The notes below the pieces were generated by a model that was given only the letters and a program-made list of their open reading frames with translations, made no database searches and was not told where the DNA came from. A DNA stretch of 64,000 nucleotides from Petunia secreta (taxonomy: Eukaryota; Streptophyta; Magnoliopsida; Solanales; Solanaceae), in the NCBI GenBank assembly GCA_029990175.1, contig JARKIP010000053.1, positions 19,936,001 through 20,000,000 on the forward strand, in the 5' to 3' direction. This document shows, piece after piece, positions 25,895-39,897 of the stretch (positions are counted from its first letter, which is position 1; every line of letters begins with the position of its first letter). Position numbers and translations under genes: made by a program.

Positions 25895-26137
25895 ATGAAT
25901 AAGTTTTACTTTTTTGTATTTGTTGCTACCCTTCTCCTTCTGAATACATCAGTTGCAATTGTAGCTATCCGCCCTGAAAGTCTTTCAATCAAATCATCAA
26001 AAATCAAAGAAATTTCTAAATCTTTGGCAGAGCTTAAAATGTCAAAAGACTTCCAATCATCCCTGAGAGAAACACCTACGGGACCAAACCCATTACACCA
26101 TAATACTCCTCCAACTATTCCTGAGATATACCTCTAA
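25895..26137 (+). CDS. CLE-family secreted peptide precursor, copy 6
   Basis: Protein identical to copies 5, 7, 8 and 10. The leader has a 1-bp deletion (GGAACGAAAGAGC for GGAACGATAAGAGC) about 55 bp before the ATG. Candidate leader intron 25521-25893. Confidence 0.9.
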   Translation: MNKFYFFVFVATLLLLNTSVAIVAIRPESLSIKSSKIKEISKSLAELKMSKDFQSSLRETPTGPNPLHHNTPPTIPEIYL

Positions 26138-28053
26138 TGGGTTCAACTAATGATATAAATGTGGCCCTCCAAGCTTTAGCTTTCATAGCCTTAAGAAGGA
26201 ATACCTTATTAGATGTAATAAATCAATAAGGATTTACATTTGATAAAATACTAGATGCTTCTTTGCATGTCATTGATGCAATAAATCAATAAAATTTTAT
26301 ATTTTATTAATATTTTAGCTTCTTCTTTGATTTCATATTTGTGATATATTCTACTTTGCTAATGCCGGTAAGCTTGTGCTGGCAGCAACAAAATGCAAAA
26401 TTATAGTTTTATTTTTGTTTATTATTTTCCTTTGCTCATCAACCTGAGCTCCCTACTTAAATGATTATTAAATTATTAAAAATGGGTAACAGAGTCATTA
26501 ATTTTCGTGAAAGAAAATATATTTAGTTGTTTAACTTAAAATGTCAATGTTCTTTCTTTTGTATTACTAAAGTCATTTATATGTTAAATTAATTCTCAAA
26601 AATCCATTTACATTCTCGTATTTTAACTTGCAACATTGTAAGTTTTAGAAAAAGTTTCTAAAATTCACATTCAACTATTCTTTGCTTTTTGAAGATGTGA
26701 AGATTTTTCTAGTACTTCAAAAAATCTTGCTAGATTCCAATTGATATCATTGCAAGTGGCTACTTGCTTGGTAAGTTGTTATAAGACTGGAAATGTTGTC
26801 AACTTACCGCCATAATAATGATTATTTGGTTGGTATTTGGGAAAAAATTATCCATTTTTCTATTAACCCCTAAAAGTGGCTATTTGGCTGAAATTCTTTC
26901 CGTAAACTGACAATTTTTCAAATAATAACCCTAAAACTGACTATGCGAAAATTGGCTTATTTAAAATAATCACCCTTGACAATCCCACGCTCCTGGCTTT
27001 CGCGTCTATATAATAGTGCAAATTACAAAAATTAAACAGATTTTCTCTTAACTAAAAGTGAAACATTTTCGGCATGTAAAAAAAAAGTAGTTTGATTTGT
27101 GAAAGAACTATGCGTAATTGTCTACATATTTTTCAGAACTTTGTGAAATGATCTATATTTATTTCTTCCGCTCATCATCCCTCATCCCTCTATATAGCTT
27201 CAAGAACATAACACTGCAGGGGAAGAATTAGCAGTTAACCGTATTTTTAGAGTTTAGCGCTTGTCCAGCAATTAAAATTGAATAAAAAAATAATACATAG
27301 GCAAACTTGAATTGTTACCCATTTTGATTTAAAACTTTATAATCATAGTACTGAGTAAATCTGTCATATTTTTGTTTACCTATGATATGTAACATTTAAA
27401 ATGAACTGAAAATGGTTAGTAAAATTTAAAAAAATTATAAATAAATCTTCTTTAACCGAAAAAGGCATATTTGGGTTGATTTAATACCGGCAGATATGTG
27501 GATGGGGAAATATTTTAAGAAGAATAAGTTTAAATCATATCATACAATATATGGTTATTTTTTACTCTTTGCCGTTATTTTAACTTACCAAAATGGAGTA
27601 GTAACACCAGACACCAAAAAAATTTGACCAACTGTGTTGGAATGACTAAAAGCATTTTTTGTATAAAAAAAAGTTTTGGTGTTTAATATATCACAAGATC
27701 TCACTTGTGGGATAGCATTAGATGTTGTAAAGTGCGAGTGAATAATGTATTCCAAATAGAAATATATTAATATGTATATATATATACACACACAAATTAG
27801 TGAGTGTTTTGATGAAATTTTTTAGTGTTAAAGATTAATAGTAATGTTTTAAGCGTTTGTTGATAAATAACATGAAATTGAAAATTAAGATGTTCTAATT
27901 AAGGAAAATTACTTCCACCGCGGAACACTTTTTCTTTTTTTTTCGTTGAAAAATATATTTAATAAAAAATGAGTTTCGATGTAGGAAAATGACTTCTTTA
28001 TGAGAAAAGTTTTGTTGACAAATAACTTCCGTCATACCAAACATATTCATATT
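26138..28053. other. Unit 6 noncoding flank
   Basis: Lacks about 15 bp (TGGACAGATC region) after CTTATTTAAA near 26965, and has other private changes at 26783 and 27080. Poly(A) signals near 26217 and 26282. No gene seen. Confidence 0.6.
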
Positions 28054-29165
28054 TGAAACGACCTTATTTAATTATTTCGGGAGTTAGGAATTCTATTGGC
28101 GTGCCGAAAGTCTTAAAAATATAGTAAGGTCCGTTTATAAAATTTGAGTTGATTCGGACCTTATTAGGTATATTTTTCCAAAGAGGTTTCCATTTCGGAT
28201 GTCTCTAATGCTTAATAGAGATTTTCGAGATCGATATGAGTGAATGAGCTCTGATTCGAAATTAAAAAGTTTTGTTAAGTTTGTATTATCATTTGTGACC
28301 TGTGTAAACTTTCAGAAGTAAATTCCGAGGTCATTCGGATAATTTTCCTAAAATTCTAAAAGTCAAGAATTCAACCTCTTTCCGTAGAAGCCGTATCTTC
28401 AGTTCAGGAGATCCAATTCGACTTTATTCTTTTGCGAGCATGTCAAACAGGTGTTGTATGACTTGCGTATAAAACTTGGGGTCGTTCCAAACCTTGTAGG
28501 GCCCCGTTTGGACCCGAATTGCTGACTAGCTATTACTGATGCAAAATCTGCATTTTCTGAGTTCTGTAGCAGAACTTCAGAGACAGTATAAAAGCCACTT
28601 CTTGGCTGTTTTGATTTCTAAATAAAACCACTCATTTCCAAGTCAGTTTAGAGAGAAATTTTGATACAAATTCATCCAAAATCATCAGGTATCGATCCTA
28701 AGCTAATCTTCTTCGTCAATTAATGATTCTTGAGATAGAATCTTTTGTAATTGAATATGTAAATTGGGTTGGAACCCTAATATTTATGGAATTGAGGAAT
28801 TTGATTAAATTGAATTCGAATATAAAAATCAATGCTAACATTGGACTCTGTGGAATTATGAGGAGTCCGAAAATGTATACTTTATGAATTTTCGGCTAGG
28901 TTCGGCCTGGGAGTATTTTTTCATTGTCTAAAGGTTAAATAATATTTCCTTGAGCGCTTATAAGTGCGAATATGTTTCTTTGGGTCGGAAAGAAATTATT
29001 CTAAGGGACGTCGGACATGAATGGAAGTTGTTCACTAGTTATTCTTACCCAGGACTTGAGGTAAGTGATTATCCCTTCCTTTAACGGCCTATGGCCTAAT
29101 GGATACTATATTCACACATTCATTATGTGAGTAACTGCCGACATGGAGTACTTACTACGCCAATG
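28054..29165 (+). repeat. Unit 7 LTR fragment
   Basis: Private GACTCTGTGG form near 28846, where units 8-11 have GACTCGGTGG and units 1-6 GACTCGTGG, so it may be an intermediate. TATA box near 28588 and donor GT at 29061. Confidence 0.75.
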
Positions 29166-29435
29166 AGAGGGTAAATTTGGGTCATTTCAGATGCACTAAA
29201 AGTAATGTGCTTCATCAATCACTTACTAAATGAATGTGTCAAGTTGGTGGTTATAATTGAGATAACATAAATCTTACGTCATTAATGAACCTACCATAAT
29301 TTTTTTGGTAAGATAACTTGATCAGTGTAATCTTGTGACACCACTTAGAATTTTTGAACAACTATATAAAGAAGGAACGATAAGAGCAAAAATCAAGTTA
29401 TATAAAAGAAAACCCATATTACTTTTAATTTCAGC

Positions 29436-29678
29436 ATGAATAAGTTTTACTTTTTTGTATTTGTTGCTACCCTTCTCCTTCTGAATACATCAGTTGCAAT
29501 TGTAGCTATCCGCCCTGAAAGTCTTTCAATCAAATCATCAAAAATCAAAGAAATTTCTAAATCTTTGGCAGAGCTTAAAATGTCAAAAGACTTCCAATCA
29601 TCCCTGAGAGAAACACCTACGGGACCAAACCCATTACACCATAATACTCCTCCAACTATTCCTGAGATATACCTCTAA
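29436..29678 (+). CDS. CLE-family secreted peptide precursor, copy 7
   Basis: Protein identical to copies 5, 6, 8 and 10, with no nucleotide difference from copies 5 and 6 noticed in the coding region by eye. Candidate leader intron 29061-29434. Its flank carries variants shared with unit 8 (GGAAAAAAATTATCCAG near 30381), pointing to a recent common origin of units 7 and 8. Confidence 0.9.
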   Translation: MNKFYFFVFVATLLLLNTSVAIVAIRPESLSIKSSKIKEISKSLAELKMSKDFQSSLRETPTGPNPLHHNTPPTIPEIYL

Positions 29679-31609
29679 TGGGTTCAACTAATGATATAAA
29701 TGTGGCCTTCCAAGCTTTAGCTTTCATAGCCTTAAGAAGGAATACCTTATTAGATGTAATAAATCAATAAGGATTTACATTTGATAAAATACTAGATGCT
29801 TCTTTGCATGTCATTGATGCAAAAAATCAATAAAATTTTATATTTTATTAATATTTTAGCTTCTTCTTTGATTTCATTTTTGTGATATATTCTAATTTGC
29901 TAGTGCCGGTAAGCTTGTGCTGGCAGCAACAAAATGCAAAATTATAGTTTTATTTTTGTTTATTATTTTCCTTTGCTCATCAACATGAGCTCCCTACTTA
30001 AATGATTATTAAATTATTAAAAAATGGGTAACAGAGTCATTACTTTTCGTGAAAGAAAATATATTTAGTTGTTTAACTTAAAATGTCAATGTTCTTTCTT
30101 TTGTATTACTAAAGTCATTTATATGTTAAATTAATTCTCAAAAATCCATTTACATTCTCGTATTTTAACTTGCAACATTGTAAGTTTTAGAAAAAGTTTC
30201 TAAAATTCACATTCAACTATTCTTTGCATTTTGAAGATGTGAAGATTTTTCTAGTACTTCAAAAAATCTTGCTAGATTCCAATTGATATCATTGCAAGTG
30301 GCTACTTGCTTGGTAAGTTGTTATACGACTGGAAATGTTGTCAACTTACAGCCCTAATAATGATTATCTGGTTGGTATTTGGAAAAAAATTATCCAGTTT
30401 TCTATTAACCCCTAAAAGTGGCTATTTGGCTGAAATTCTTTCCGTAAACTGACAATTTTTCAAATAATAACCCGAAAACTGACTATGGGAAAATTGGGTT
30501 ATTTAAATGGACAGATCAAAATAATCACCCTTGACAATCCCACGCTCCTGGCTTTCGCGTCTATATAATAGTACAAATTACAAAAATTAATCAGATTTTC
30601 TCTTAACTAACAGTGAAACATTTTCGGCATGTAAAACAAAAGTAGTTAGATTTGTCAAAGAACTATGCGTAATTGTCTACATATTTTTCAGAACTTTGTG
30701 AAATGATCTATATTTATTTCTTCCGCTCATCATCCCTCATCCCTCTATATAGCTTCAAGAACATAACACTGCAGGGGAAGAATTAGCAGTTAACCGTATT
30801 TTTAGAGTTTAGCGCTTGTCCAGCAATTAAAACTGAATAAAAAAATAATACATAGGCAAACTTGAATTGTTACCCATTTTGATTTAAAACTTTATAGTCA
30901 TAGTACTGAGTAAATCTGTCATATTTTTGTTTACCTATGATATGTAGCATTTAAAATGAACTGAAAATGGTTAGTAAAATTTAAAAAAATTATAAATAAA
31001 TCTTCTTTAACCGAAAAAGGCATATTTGGGTTGATTTAATACCGGCAGATATGTGGATGGGGAAATATTTTAAGAAGAATAAGTTTAAATCATATCATAC
31101 AATATATGGTTATTTTTTACTCTTTGCCGTTATTTTAACTTACCAAAATGGAGTAGTAACACCAGACACCAAAAAAATTTGACCAAGTACGTTTGGAATG
31201 ACTAAACGCATTTTTTGTATAAAAAAAAGTTTTGGTGTTTAATATATCACAAGATCTCACTTGTGGGATAGCATTAGATGTTGTAAAGTGCGAGTGAATA
31301 ATGTATTCCAAATAGAAATATATTAATATGTATATATATATACACACACAAATTAGTGAGTGTTTTGATGAAATTTTTTAGTGTTAAAGATTAATAGTAA
31401 TGTTTTAAGCGTTTGTTGATAAATAACATGAAATTGAAAATTAAGATGTTCTAATTAAGGAAAATTACTTCCACCGCGGAACACTTTTTTTTTTTTTTTC
31501 GTTGAAAAATATATTTAATAAAAAATGAGTTTCGATGTAGGAAAATGACTTCTTTATGAGAAAAGTTTTGTTGACAAATAACTTCCGTCATACCAAACAT
31601 ATTCATATT
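29679..31609. other. Unit 7 noncoding flank
   Basis: AAAAAA replaces the second poly(A) signal near 29821. The CCAAGTACGTTTGGAATGAC form near 31184 is shared with units 8, 10 and 11 but not 9. No gene seen. Confidence 0.6.
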
Positions 31610-32720
31610 TGAAACGACCTTATTTAATTATTTCGGGAGTTAGGAATTCTATTGGTGTGCCGAAAGTCTTAAAAATATAGTAAGGTCCGTTTATAAAATT
31701 TGAGTTGATTCGGACCTTATTTGGTGGATTTTTCCAAAGAGGTTTCCGTTTCGGATGTCTCTAATGCTTAATAGAGATTTTCGAGATCGATATGAGTGAA
31801 TGAGCTCTGATTCGAAATTAAAAAGTTTTGTTAAGTTTGTATTATCATTTGTGACCTGTGTAAACTTTCAGAAGTAAATTCCGAGGTCATTCGGATAATT
31901 TTGCTAAAATTCTAAAAGTCAAGAATTCAACCTCTTTCCGTAGAAGCCGTATCTTCAGTTCTGGAGATCCAATTCGACTTTATTCTTTGCGAGCATGTCA
32001 AACAGGTGTTGTATGACTTGCGTATAAAACTTGGGGTCGTTCCAAACCTTGTAGGGCCCTGTTTGGACCCGAATTGCTGACTAGCTATTACTGATGCAAA
32101 ATCTGCATTTTCTGAGTTCTGTAGCAGAACTTCAGAGACAGTATAAAAGCCCCTTCTTGGCTGTTTTGATTTCTAAATAAAACCACTCATTTTCAAGTCA
32201 GTTTAGAGAGAAATTTTGATACAAATTCATCCAAAATCATCAGGTATCGATCCTAAGCTAATCTTCTTCGTCAATTAATGATTCTTGAGATAGAATCTTT
32301 TGTAATTGAATATGTAAATTGGGTTAGAACCCTAATATTTATGGAATTGAGGAATTTGATTAAATTGAATTCGAATATGAAAATCAATGCTAACATTGGA
32401 CTCGGTGGAATTATGAGGAGTCCGAAAATGTATACTTTATGAATTTTCGGCTAGGTTCGGCCTAGGAGTATTTTTTCATTGTCTAAAGGTTAAATAATAT
32501 TTCTTTGAGCGCTTATAAGTGCGAATATGTTTCTTTGGGTCGGAAAGAAATTATTCTAAGGGACGTCGGACATGAATGGAAGTTGTTCACTGGTTATTCT
32601 TACCCAGGACTTGAGGTAAGTGATTATCCCTTCCTTTAACGGCCTATGGCCTAATGGATATTATATTCACACATTCATTATGTGAATAGCTGCCGATATG
32701 GAGTACTTACTACGCCAATG
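31610..32720 (+). repeat. Unit 8 LTR fragment
   Basis: GACTCGGTGG form near 32399. TATA box near 32141 followed by GCCCCTTC, as in unit 9. Donor GT at 32616. Confidence 0.75.
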
Positions 32721-32990
32721 AGAGGGTAAATTTGGGTCATTTCAGATGCACTAAAAGTAATGTGCTTCATCAATCACTTACTAAATGAATGTGTCAAGTT
32801 GGTGGTTATAATTGAGATAACATAAATCTTACGTCATTAATGAACCTACCGTAATTTTTTTGGTAAGATAACTTGATCAGGGTAATCTTGTAACACCACT
32901 TAGAATTTTTGAACAACTATATAAAGAAGGAACGATAAGAGCAAAAATCAAGTTATATAAAAGAAAACCCATATTACTTTTAATTTCAGC

Positions 32991-33233
32991 ATGAATAAGT
33001 TTTACTTTTTTGTATTTGTTGCTACCCTTCTCCTTCTGAATACATCAGTTGCAATTGTAGCTATCCGCCCTGAAAGTCTTTCAATCAAATCATCAAAAAT
33101 CAAAGAAATTTCTAAATCTTTGGCAGAGCTTAAAATGTCAAAAGACTTCCAATCATCCCTGAGAGAAACACCTACGGGACCAAACCCATTACACCATAAT
33201 ACTCCTCCAACTATTCCTGAGATATACCTCTAA
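32991..33233 (+). CDS. CLE-family secreted peptide precursor, copy 8
   Basis: Protein identical to copies 5, 6, 7 and 10. The upstream region has private changes (AGGGTAATCTTGTAACACC near 32880), none within the TATA box. Candidate leader intron 32616-32989. Confidence 0.9.
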   Translation: MNKFYFFVFVATLLLLNTSVAIVAIRPESLSIKSSKIKEISKSLAELKMSKDFQSSLRETPTGPNPLHHNTPPTIPEIYL

Positions 33234-35165
33234 TGGGTTCAACTAATGATATAAATGTGGCCCTCCAAGCTTTAGCTTTCATAGCCTTAAGAAGGAATAC
33301 CTTATTAGATGTAATAAATCAATAAGGATTTACATTTGATAAAATACTAGATGCTTCTTTGCATGTCATTGATGCAAAAAATCAATAAAATTTTATATTT
33401 TATTAATATTTTAGCTTCTTCTTTGATTTCATTTTTGTGATATATTCTAATTTGCTAGTGCCGGTAAGCTTGTGCTGGCAGCAACAAAATGAAAAATTAT
33501 AGTTTTATTTTTGTTTATTATTTTCCTTTGCTCATCAACATGAGCTCCCTACTTAAATGATTATTAAATTATTAAAAAATGGGTAACAGAGTCATTACTT
33601 TTCGTGAAAGAAAATATATTTAGTTGTTTAACTTAAAATGTCAATGTTCTTTCTTTTGTATTACTAAAGTCATTTATATGTTAAATTAATTCTCAAAAAT
33701 CCATTTACATTCTCGTATTTTAACTTGCAACATTGTAAGTTTTAGAAAAAGTTTCTAAAATTCACATTCAACTATTCTTTGCTTTTTGAAGATGTGAAGA
33801 TTTTTCTAGTACTTCAAAAAATCTTGCTAGATTCCAATTGATATCATTGCAAGTGGCTACTTGCTTGGTAAGTTGTTATACGACTGGAAATGTTGTCAAC
33901 TTACAGCCCTAATAATGATTATCTGGTTGGTATTTGGAAAAAAATTATCCAGTTTTCTATTAACCCCGAAAAGTGGCTATTTGGCTGAAATTCTTTCCGT
34001 AAACTGACAATTTTTCAAATAATAACCCTAAAACTGACTATGGGAAAATTGGGTTATTTAAATGGACAGATCAAAATAATCACCCTTGACAATCCCACGC
34101 TCCTGGCTTTCGCGTCTATATAATAGTACAAATTACAAAAATTAATCAGATTTTCTCTTAACTAACAGTGAAACATTTTCGGCATGTAAAACAAAAGTAG
34201 TTAGATTTGTCAAAGAACTATGCGTAATTGTCTACATATTTTTCAAAACTTTGTGAAATGATCTATATTTATTTCTTCCGCTCATCATCCCTCATCCCTC
34301 TATATAGCTTCAAGAACATAACACTGCAGGGGAAGAATTAGCAGTTAACCGTATTTTTAGAGTTTAGCGCTTGTCCAGCAATTAAAATTGAATAAAAAAA
34401 AAATACATAGGCAAACTTGAATTGTTACCCATTTTGATTTAAAACTTTATAGTCATAGTACTGAGTAAATCTGTCATATTTTTGTTTACCTATGATATGT
34501 AGCATTTAAAATGAACTGAAAATGGTTAGTAAAATTTAAAAAAATTATAAATAAATCTTCTTTAACCGAAAAAGGCATATTTGGGTTGATTTAATACCGG
34601 CAGATATGTGGATGGGGAAATATTTTAAGAAGAATAAGTTTAAATCATATCATACAATATATGGTTATTTTTTACTCTTTGCCGTTATTTTAACTTACCA
34701 AAATGGAGTAGTAACACCAGACACCAAAAAAATTTGACCAAGTACGTTTGGAATGACTAAACGCATTTTTTGTATAAAAAAAAGTTTTGGTGTTTAATAT
34801 ATCACAAGATCTCACTTGTGGGATAGCATTAGATGTTGTAAAGTGCGAGTGAATAATGTATTCCAAATAGAAATATATTAATATGTATATATATATACAC
34901 ACACAAATTAGTGAGTGTTTTGATGAAATTTTTTAGTGTTAAAGATTAATAGTAATGTTTTAAGCGTTTGTTGATAAATAACATGAAATTGAAAATTAAG
35001 ATGTTCTAATTAAGGAAAATTACTTCCACCGCGGAACACTTTTTCTTTTTTTTTTCGTTGAAAAATATATTTAATAAAAAATGAGTTTCGATGTAGGAAA
35101 ATGACTTCTTTATGAGAAAAGTTTTGTTGACAAATAACTTCCGTCATACCAAACATATTCATATT
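33234..35165. other. Unit 8 noncoding flank
   Basis: Nearly the same as the unit 7 flank, including the AAAAAA change near 33376 and the TACG variant near 34743. No gene seen. Confidence 0.6.
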
Positions 35166-36276
35166 TGAAACGACCTTATTTAATTATTTCGGGAGTTAGG
35201 AATTCTATTGGCGTGCCGAAAGTCTTAAAAATATAGTAAGGTCCGTTTATAAAATTTGAGTTGATTCGGACCTTATTTGGTGGATTTTTCCAAAGAGGTT
35301 TCCGTTTCGGATGTCTCTAATGCTTAATAGAGATTTTCGAGATCGATATGAGTGAATGAGCTCTGATTCGAAATTAAAAAGTTTTGTTAAGTTTGTATTA
35401 TCATTTGTGACCTGTGTAAACTTTCAGAAGTAAATTCCGAGGTCATTCGGATAATTTTGCTAAAATTCTAAAAGTCAAGAATTCAACCTCTTTCCGTAGA
35501 AGCCGTATCTTCAGTTCTGGAGATCCAATTCGACTTTATTCTTTGCGAGCATGTCAAACAGGTGTTGTATGACTTGCGTATAAAACTTGGGGTCGTTCCA
35601 AACCTTGTAGGGCCCTGTTTGGACCCGAATTGCTGACTAGCTATTACTGATGCAAAATCTGCATTTTCTGAGTTCTGTAGCAGAACTTCAGAGACAGTAT
35701 AAAAGCCCCTTCTTGGCTGTTTTGATTTCTAAATAAAACCACTCATTTTCAAGTCAGTTTAGAGAGAAATTTTGATACAAATTCATCCAAAATCATCAGG
35801 TATCGATCCTAAGCTAATCTTCTTCGTCAATTAATGATTCTTGAGATAGAATCTTTTGTAATTGAATATGTAAATTGGGTTAGAACCCTAATATTTATGG
35901 AATTGAGGAATTTGATTAAATTGAATTCGAATATGAAAATCAATGCTAACATTGGACTCGGTGGAATTATGAGGAGTCCGAAAATGTATACTTTATGAAT
36001 TTTCGGCTAGGTTCGGCCTAGGAGTATTTTTTCATTGTCTAAAGGTTAAATAATATTTCTTTGAGCGCTTATAAGTGCGAATATGTTTCTTTGGGTCGGA
36101 AAGAAATTATTCTAAGGGACGTCGGACATGAATGGAAGTTGTTCACTGGTTATTCTTACCCAGGACTTGAGGTAAGTGATTATCCCTTCCTTTAACGGCC
36201 TATGGCCTAATGGATATTATATTCACACATTCATTATGTGAGTAGCTGCCGATATGGAGTACTTACTACGCCAATG
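35166..36276 (+). repeat. Unit 9 LTR fragment
   Basis: Almost identical to the unit 8 fragment (same GCCCCTTC and GACTCGGTGG forms). TATA box near 35698 and donor GT at 36172. Confidence 0.75.
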
Positions 36277-36546
36277 AGAGGGTAAATTTGGGTCATTTCA
36301 GATGCACTAAAAGTAATGTGCTTCATCAATCACTTACTAAATGAATGTGTCAAGTTGGTGGTTATAATTGAGAAAACATAAATCTTACGTCATTAATGAA
36401 TCTACCATAATTTTTTTGGTAAGAAAACTTGATCAGTGTAATCTTGTGACACCACTTAGAATTTTTGAACAACTATATAAAGATGGAACGATAAGAGCAA
36501 AAATCAAGTTATATAAAAGAAAACCCATATTACTTTTAATTTCAGC

Positions 36547-36789
36547 ATGAATAAGTTTTACTTTTTTGTATTTGTTGCTACCCTTCTCCTTCTGAATACA
36601 TCAGTTGCAATTGTAGATATCCACCCTGAAAGTCTTTCAATCAAATCATCAAAAATCAAAGAAATTTCTAAATCTTTGGCAGAGCTTAAAATGTCAAAAG
36701 ACTTCCAATCATCCCTGAGAGAAACACCTACGGGACCAAACCCATTACACCATAATACTCCTCCAACTATTCCTGAGATATACCTCTAA
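36547..36789 (+). CDS. CLE-family secreted peptide precursor, copy 9
   Basis: The most altered copy near the signal-peptide end: Ala24 to Asp and Arg26 to His. If cleavage occurs after residue 24 the -1 position becomes unfavourable; cleavage after SVA (residue 21) would still be possible. The CLE motif and tail are intact. Candidate leader intron 36172-36545. A 60-codon open stretch runs from 36368 to 36550 in another frame and overlaps the start; it is judged fortuitous. Confidence 0.88.
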   Translation: MNKFYFFVFVATLLLLNTSVAIVDIHPESLSIKSSKIKEISKSLAELKMSKDFQSSLRETPTGPNPLHHNTPPTIPEIYL

Positions 36790-38726
36790 TGGGTTCAACT
36801 AATGATATAAATGTGGCCCTCCAAGCTTTAGCTTTCATAGCCTTAAGAAGGAATACCTTATTAGATGTAATAAATCAATAAGGATTTACATTTGATAAAA
36901 TACTAGATGCTTCTTTGCATGTCATTGATGCAATAAATCAATAAAATTTTATATTTTATTAATATTTTAGCTTTTTCTTTGATTTCATATTTGTGATATA
37001 TTCTAGTTTGTTAGTGCCGGTAAGCTTGTGCTGGCAGCAACAAAATGCAAAATTATAGTTTTATTTTTGTTTATTATTTTCCTTTGCTCATCAACCTGAG
37101 CTCCCTACTTAAATGATTATTAAATTATTAAAAAATGGGTAACAGAGTCATTACTTTTCGTGAAAGAAAATATATTTAGTTGTTTAACTTAAAATGTCAA
37201 TGTTCTTTCTTTTGTATTACTAAAGTCATTTATATGTTAAATTAATTCTCAAAAATCCATTTACATTCTCGTATTTTAACTTGCAACATTGTAAGTTTTA
37301 GAAAAAGTTTCTAAAATTCACATTCAACTGTTGCTTTTTGAAGATGTGAAGATTTTTCTAGTACTTCAAAAAATCTTGCTAGATTCCAATTGATATCATT
37401 GCAAGTGGCTACTTGCTTGGTAAGTTGTTATACGACTGGAAATGTTGTCAACTTACAGCCCTAATAATGATTATTTGGTTGGTATTTGGGAAAAAAATAT
37501 CTATTTTTCTATTAACCCCTAAAAGTGGCTATTTGGCTGAAATTCTTTCCGTAAACTGACAATTTTTCAAATAATAACCCTAAAACTGACTATGCGAAAT
37601 TTGGCTTATTTAAATGGACAGATCAAAATAATCACCCTTGACAATCCCACGCTCCTGGCTTTCGCGTCTATATAATAGTACAAATTACAAAAATTAATCA
37701 GATTTTCTCTTGACTAACAGTGAAACATTTCCGGCATGTAAAACAAAAGTAGTTAGATTTGTCAAAGAACTATGCGTAATTGTCTACATATTTTTCAGAA
37801 CTTTGTGAAATGATCTATATTTATTTCTTCCGCTCATCATCCCTCTTCCCTCTATATAGCTTCAAGAACATAACACTGCAGGGGAAGAATTAGCAGTTAA
37901 CCTTATTTTTAGAGTTTAGCGCTTGTCCAGCAATTAAAATTGAATAAAAAAATAATATATAGGCAAACTTGAATTGTTACCCATTTTGATTTAAAACTTT
38001 ATAGTCATAGTACTGAGTAAATCTGTCATATTTTTGTTTACCTATGATATGTAGCATTTAAAATGAACTGAAAATGGTTAGTAAAATTTAAAAAAATTAT
38101 AAATAAATCTTCTTTAACCGAAAAAGGCATATTTGGGTTGATTTAATACCGGCAGATATGTGGATGGGGAAATATTTTAAGAAGAATAAGTTTAAATCAT
38201 ATCATACAATATATGGTTATTTTTTACTCTTTGCCGTTATTTTAACTTACCAAAATGGAGTAGTAACACCAGACACCAAAAAAATTTGACCAAGTGTGTT
38301 TGGAATGACTAAAAGCATTTTTTGTATAAAAAAAAGTTTTGGTGTTTAATATATCACAAGATCTCACTTGTGGGATAGCATTAGATGTTGTAAAGTGCGA
38401 GTGAATAATGTATTCCAAATAGAAATATATTAATATGTATATATATATATATATACACACACAAATTAGTGAGTGTTTTGATGAAATTTTTTAGTGTTAA
38501 AGATTAATAGTAATGTTTTAAGCGTTTGTTGATAAATAACATGAAATTGAAAATTAAGATGTTCTAATTAAGGAAAATTACTTCCACTGCGGAACACTTT
38601 TTCTTTTTTTTTTTTTCGTTGAAAAATATATTTATTAAAAAATGAGTTTCGATGTAGGAAAATGACTTCTTTATGAGAAAAGTTTTTTTGACAAATAACT
38701 TCCGTCATACCAAACATATTCATATT
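36790..38726. other. Unit 9 noncoding flank
   Basis: Lacks the TACG variant of units 7, 8, 10 and 11 and keeps GTGTGTTTGG near 38296. A few bases are lost at CAACTGTTGCTTTTTG near 37326. Slightly longer TA/CA run at 38437-38462. No gene seen. Confidence 0.6.
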
Positions 38727-39837
38727 TGAAACGACCTTATTTAATTATTTCGGGAGTTAGGAATTCTATTGGCGTGCCGAAAGTCTTAAAAATATAGTAA
38801 GGTCTGTTTATAAAATTTGAGTTGATTCGGACCTTATTTGGTGGATTTTTCCAAAGAGGTTTCCGTTTCGGATGTCTATAATGCTTAATAGAGATTTTCG
38901 AGATCGATATGAGTGAATGAGCTCTGATTCGAAATTAAAAAGTTTTGTTAAGTTTGTATTATCATTTGTGACCTGTGTAAACTTTCAGAAGTAAATTCCG
39001 AGGTCATTCGGATAATTTTGCTAAAATTCTAAAAGTCAAGAATTCAACCTCTTTCCGTAGAAGCCGTATCTTCAGTTCTGGAGATCCAATTCGACTTTAT
39101 TCTTTGCGAGCATGTCAAACAGGTGTTGTATGACTTGAGTATAAAACTTGGGGTCGTTCCAAACTTTGTAGGGCCCCGTTTGGACCCGAATTGCTGACTA
39201 GCTATTACTGATGCAAAATCTGCATTTTCTGAGTTCTGTAGCAGAACTTCAGAGACAGTATAAAAGCCTCTTCTTGGCTGTTTTGATTTCTAAATAAAAC
39301 CACTCATTTTCAATTCAGTTTAGAGAGAAATTTTGATACAAATTCATCCAAAATCATCAGGTATCGATCCTAAGCTAATCTTCTTCGTCAATTAATGATT
39401 CTTGAGATAGAATCTTTTGTAATTGAATATGTAAATTGGGTTAGAACCCTAATATTTATGGAATTGAGGAATTTGATTAAATTGAATTCGAATATGAAAA
39501 TCAATGCTAACATTGGACTCGGTGGAATTATGAGGAGTCCGAAAATGTATACTTTATGAATTTTCGGCTAGGTTCGGCCTAGGAGTATTTTTTCATTGTC
39601 TAAAGGTTAAATAATATTTCTTTGAGCGCTTATAAGTGCGAATATGTTTCTTTGGGTCGGAAAGAAATTATTCTAAGGGACGTCGGACATGAATGGAAGT
39701 TGTTCACTGGTTATTCTTACCCAGGACTTGAGGTAAGTGATTATCCCTTCCTTTAACGGCCTATGGCCTAATGGATATTCTATTCACACATTCATTATGT
39801 GAGTAGCTGCCGACATGGAGTACTTACTACGCCAATG
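38727..39837 (+). repeat. Unit 10 LTR fragment (now 9.3 kb away from its gene)
   Basis: TATA box near 39259 and donor GT at 39733 are intact, but a Ty3/gypsy element inserted 65 bp beyond its end separates it from CLE copy 10. Confidence 0.75.
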
Positions 39838-39897
39838 AGAGGGTAAATTTGGGTCATTTCAGATGCACTAAAAGTAATGTGCTTCATCAATCACTTA

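Noticed and set aside
36368..36550. 60-codon open stretch overlapping the start of CLE copy 9
   Set aside because: It arises from one base change in unit 9 (GAGAAAACATAA for GAGATAACATAA) and a shared frame; absent as an ORF in the other units and without recognisable features.
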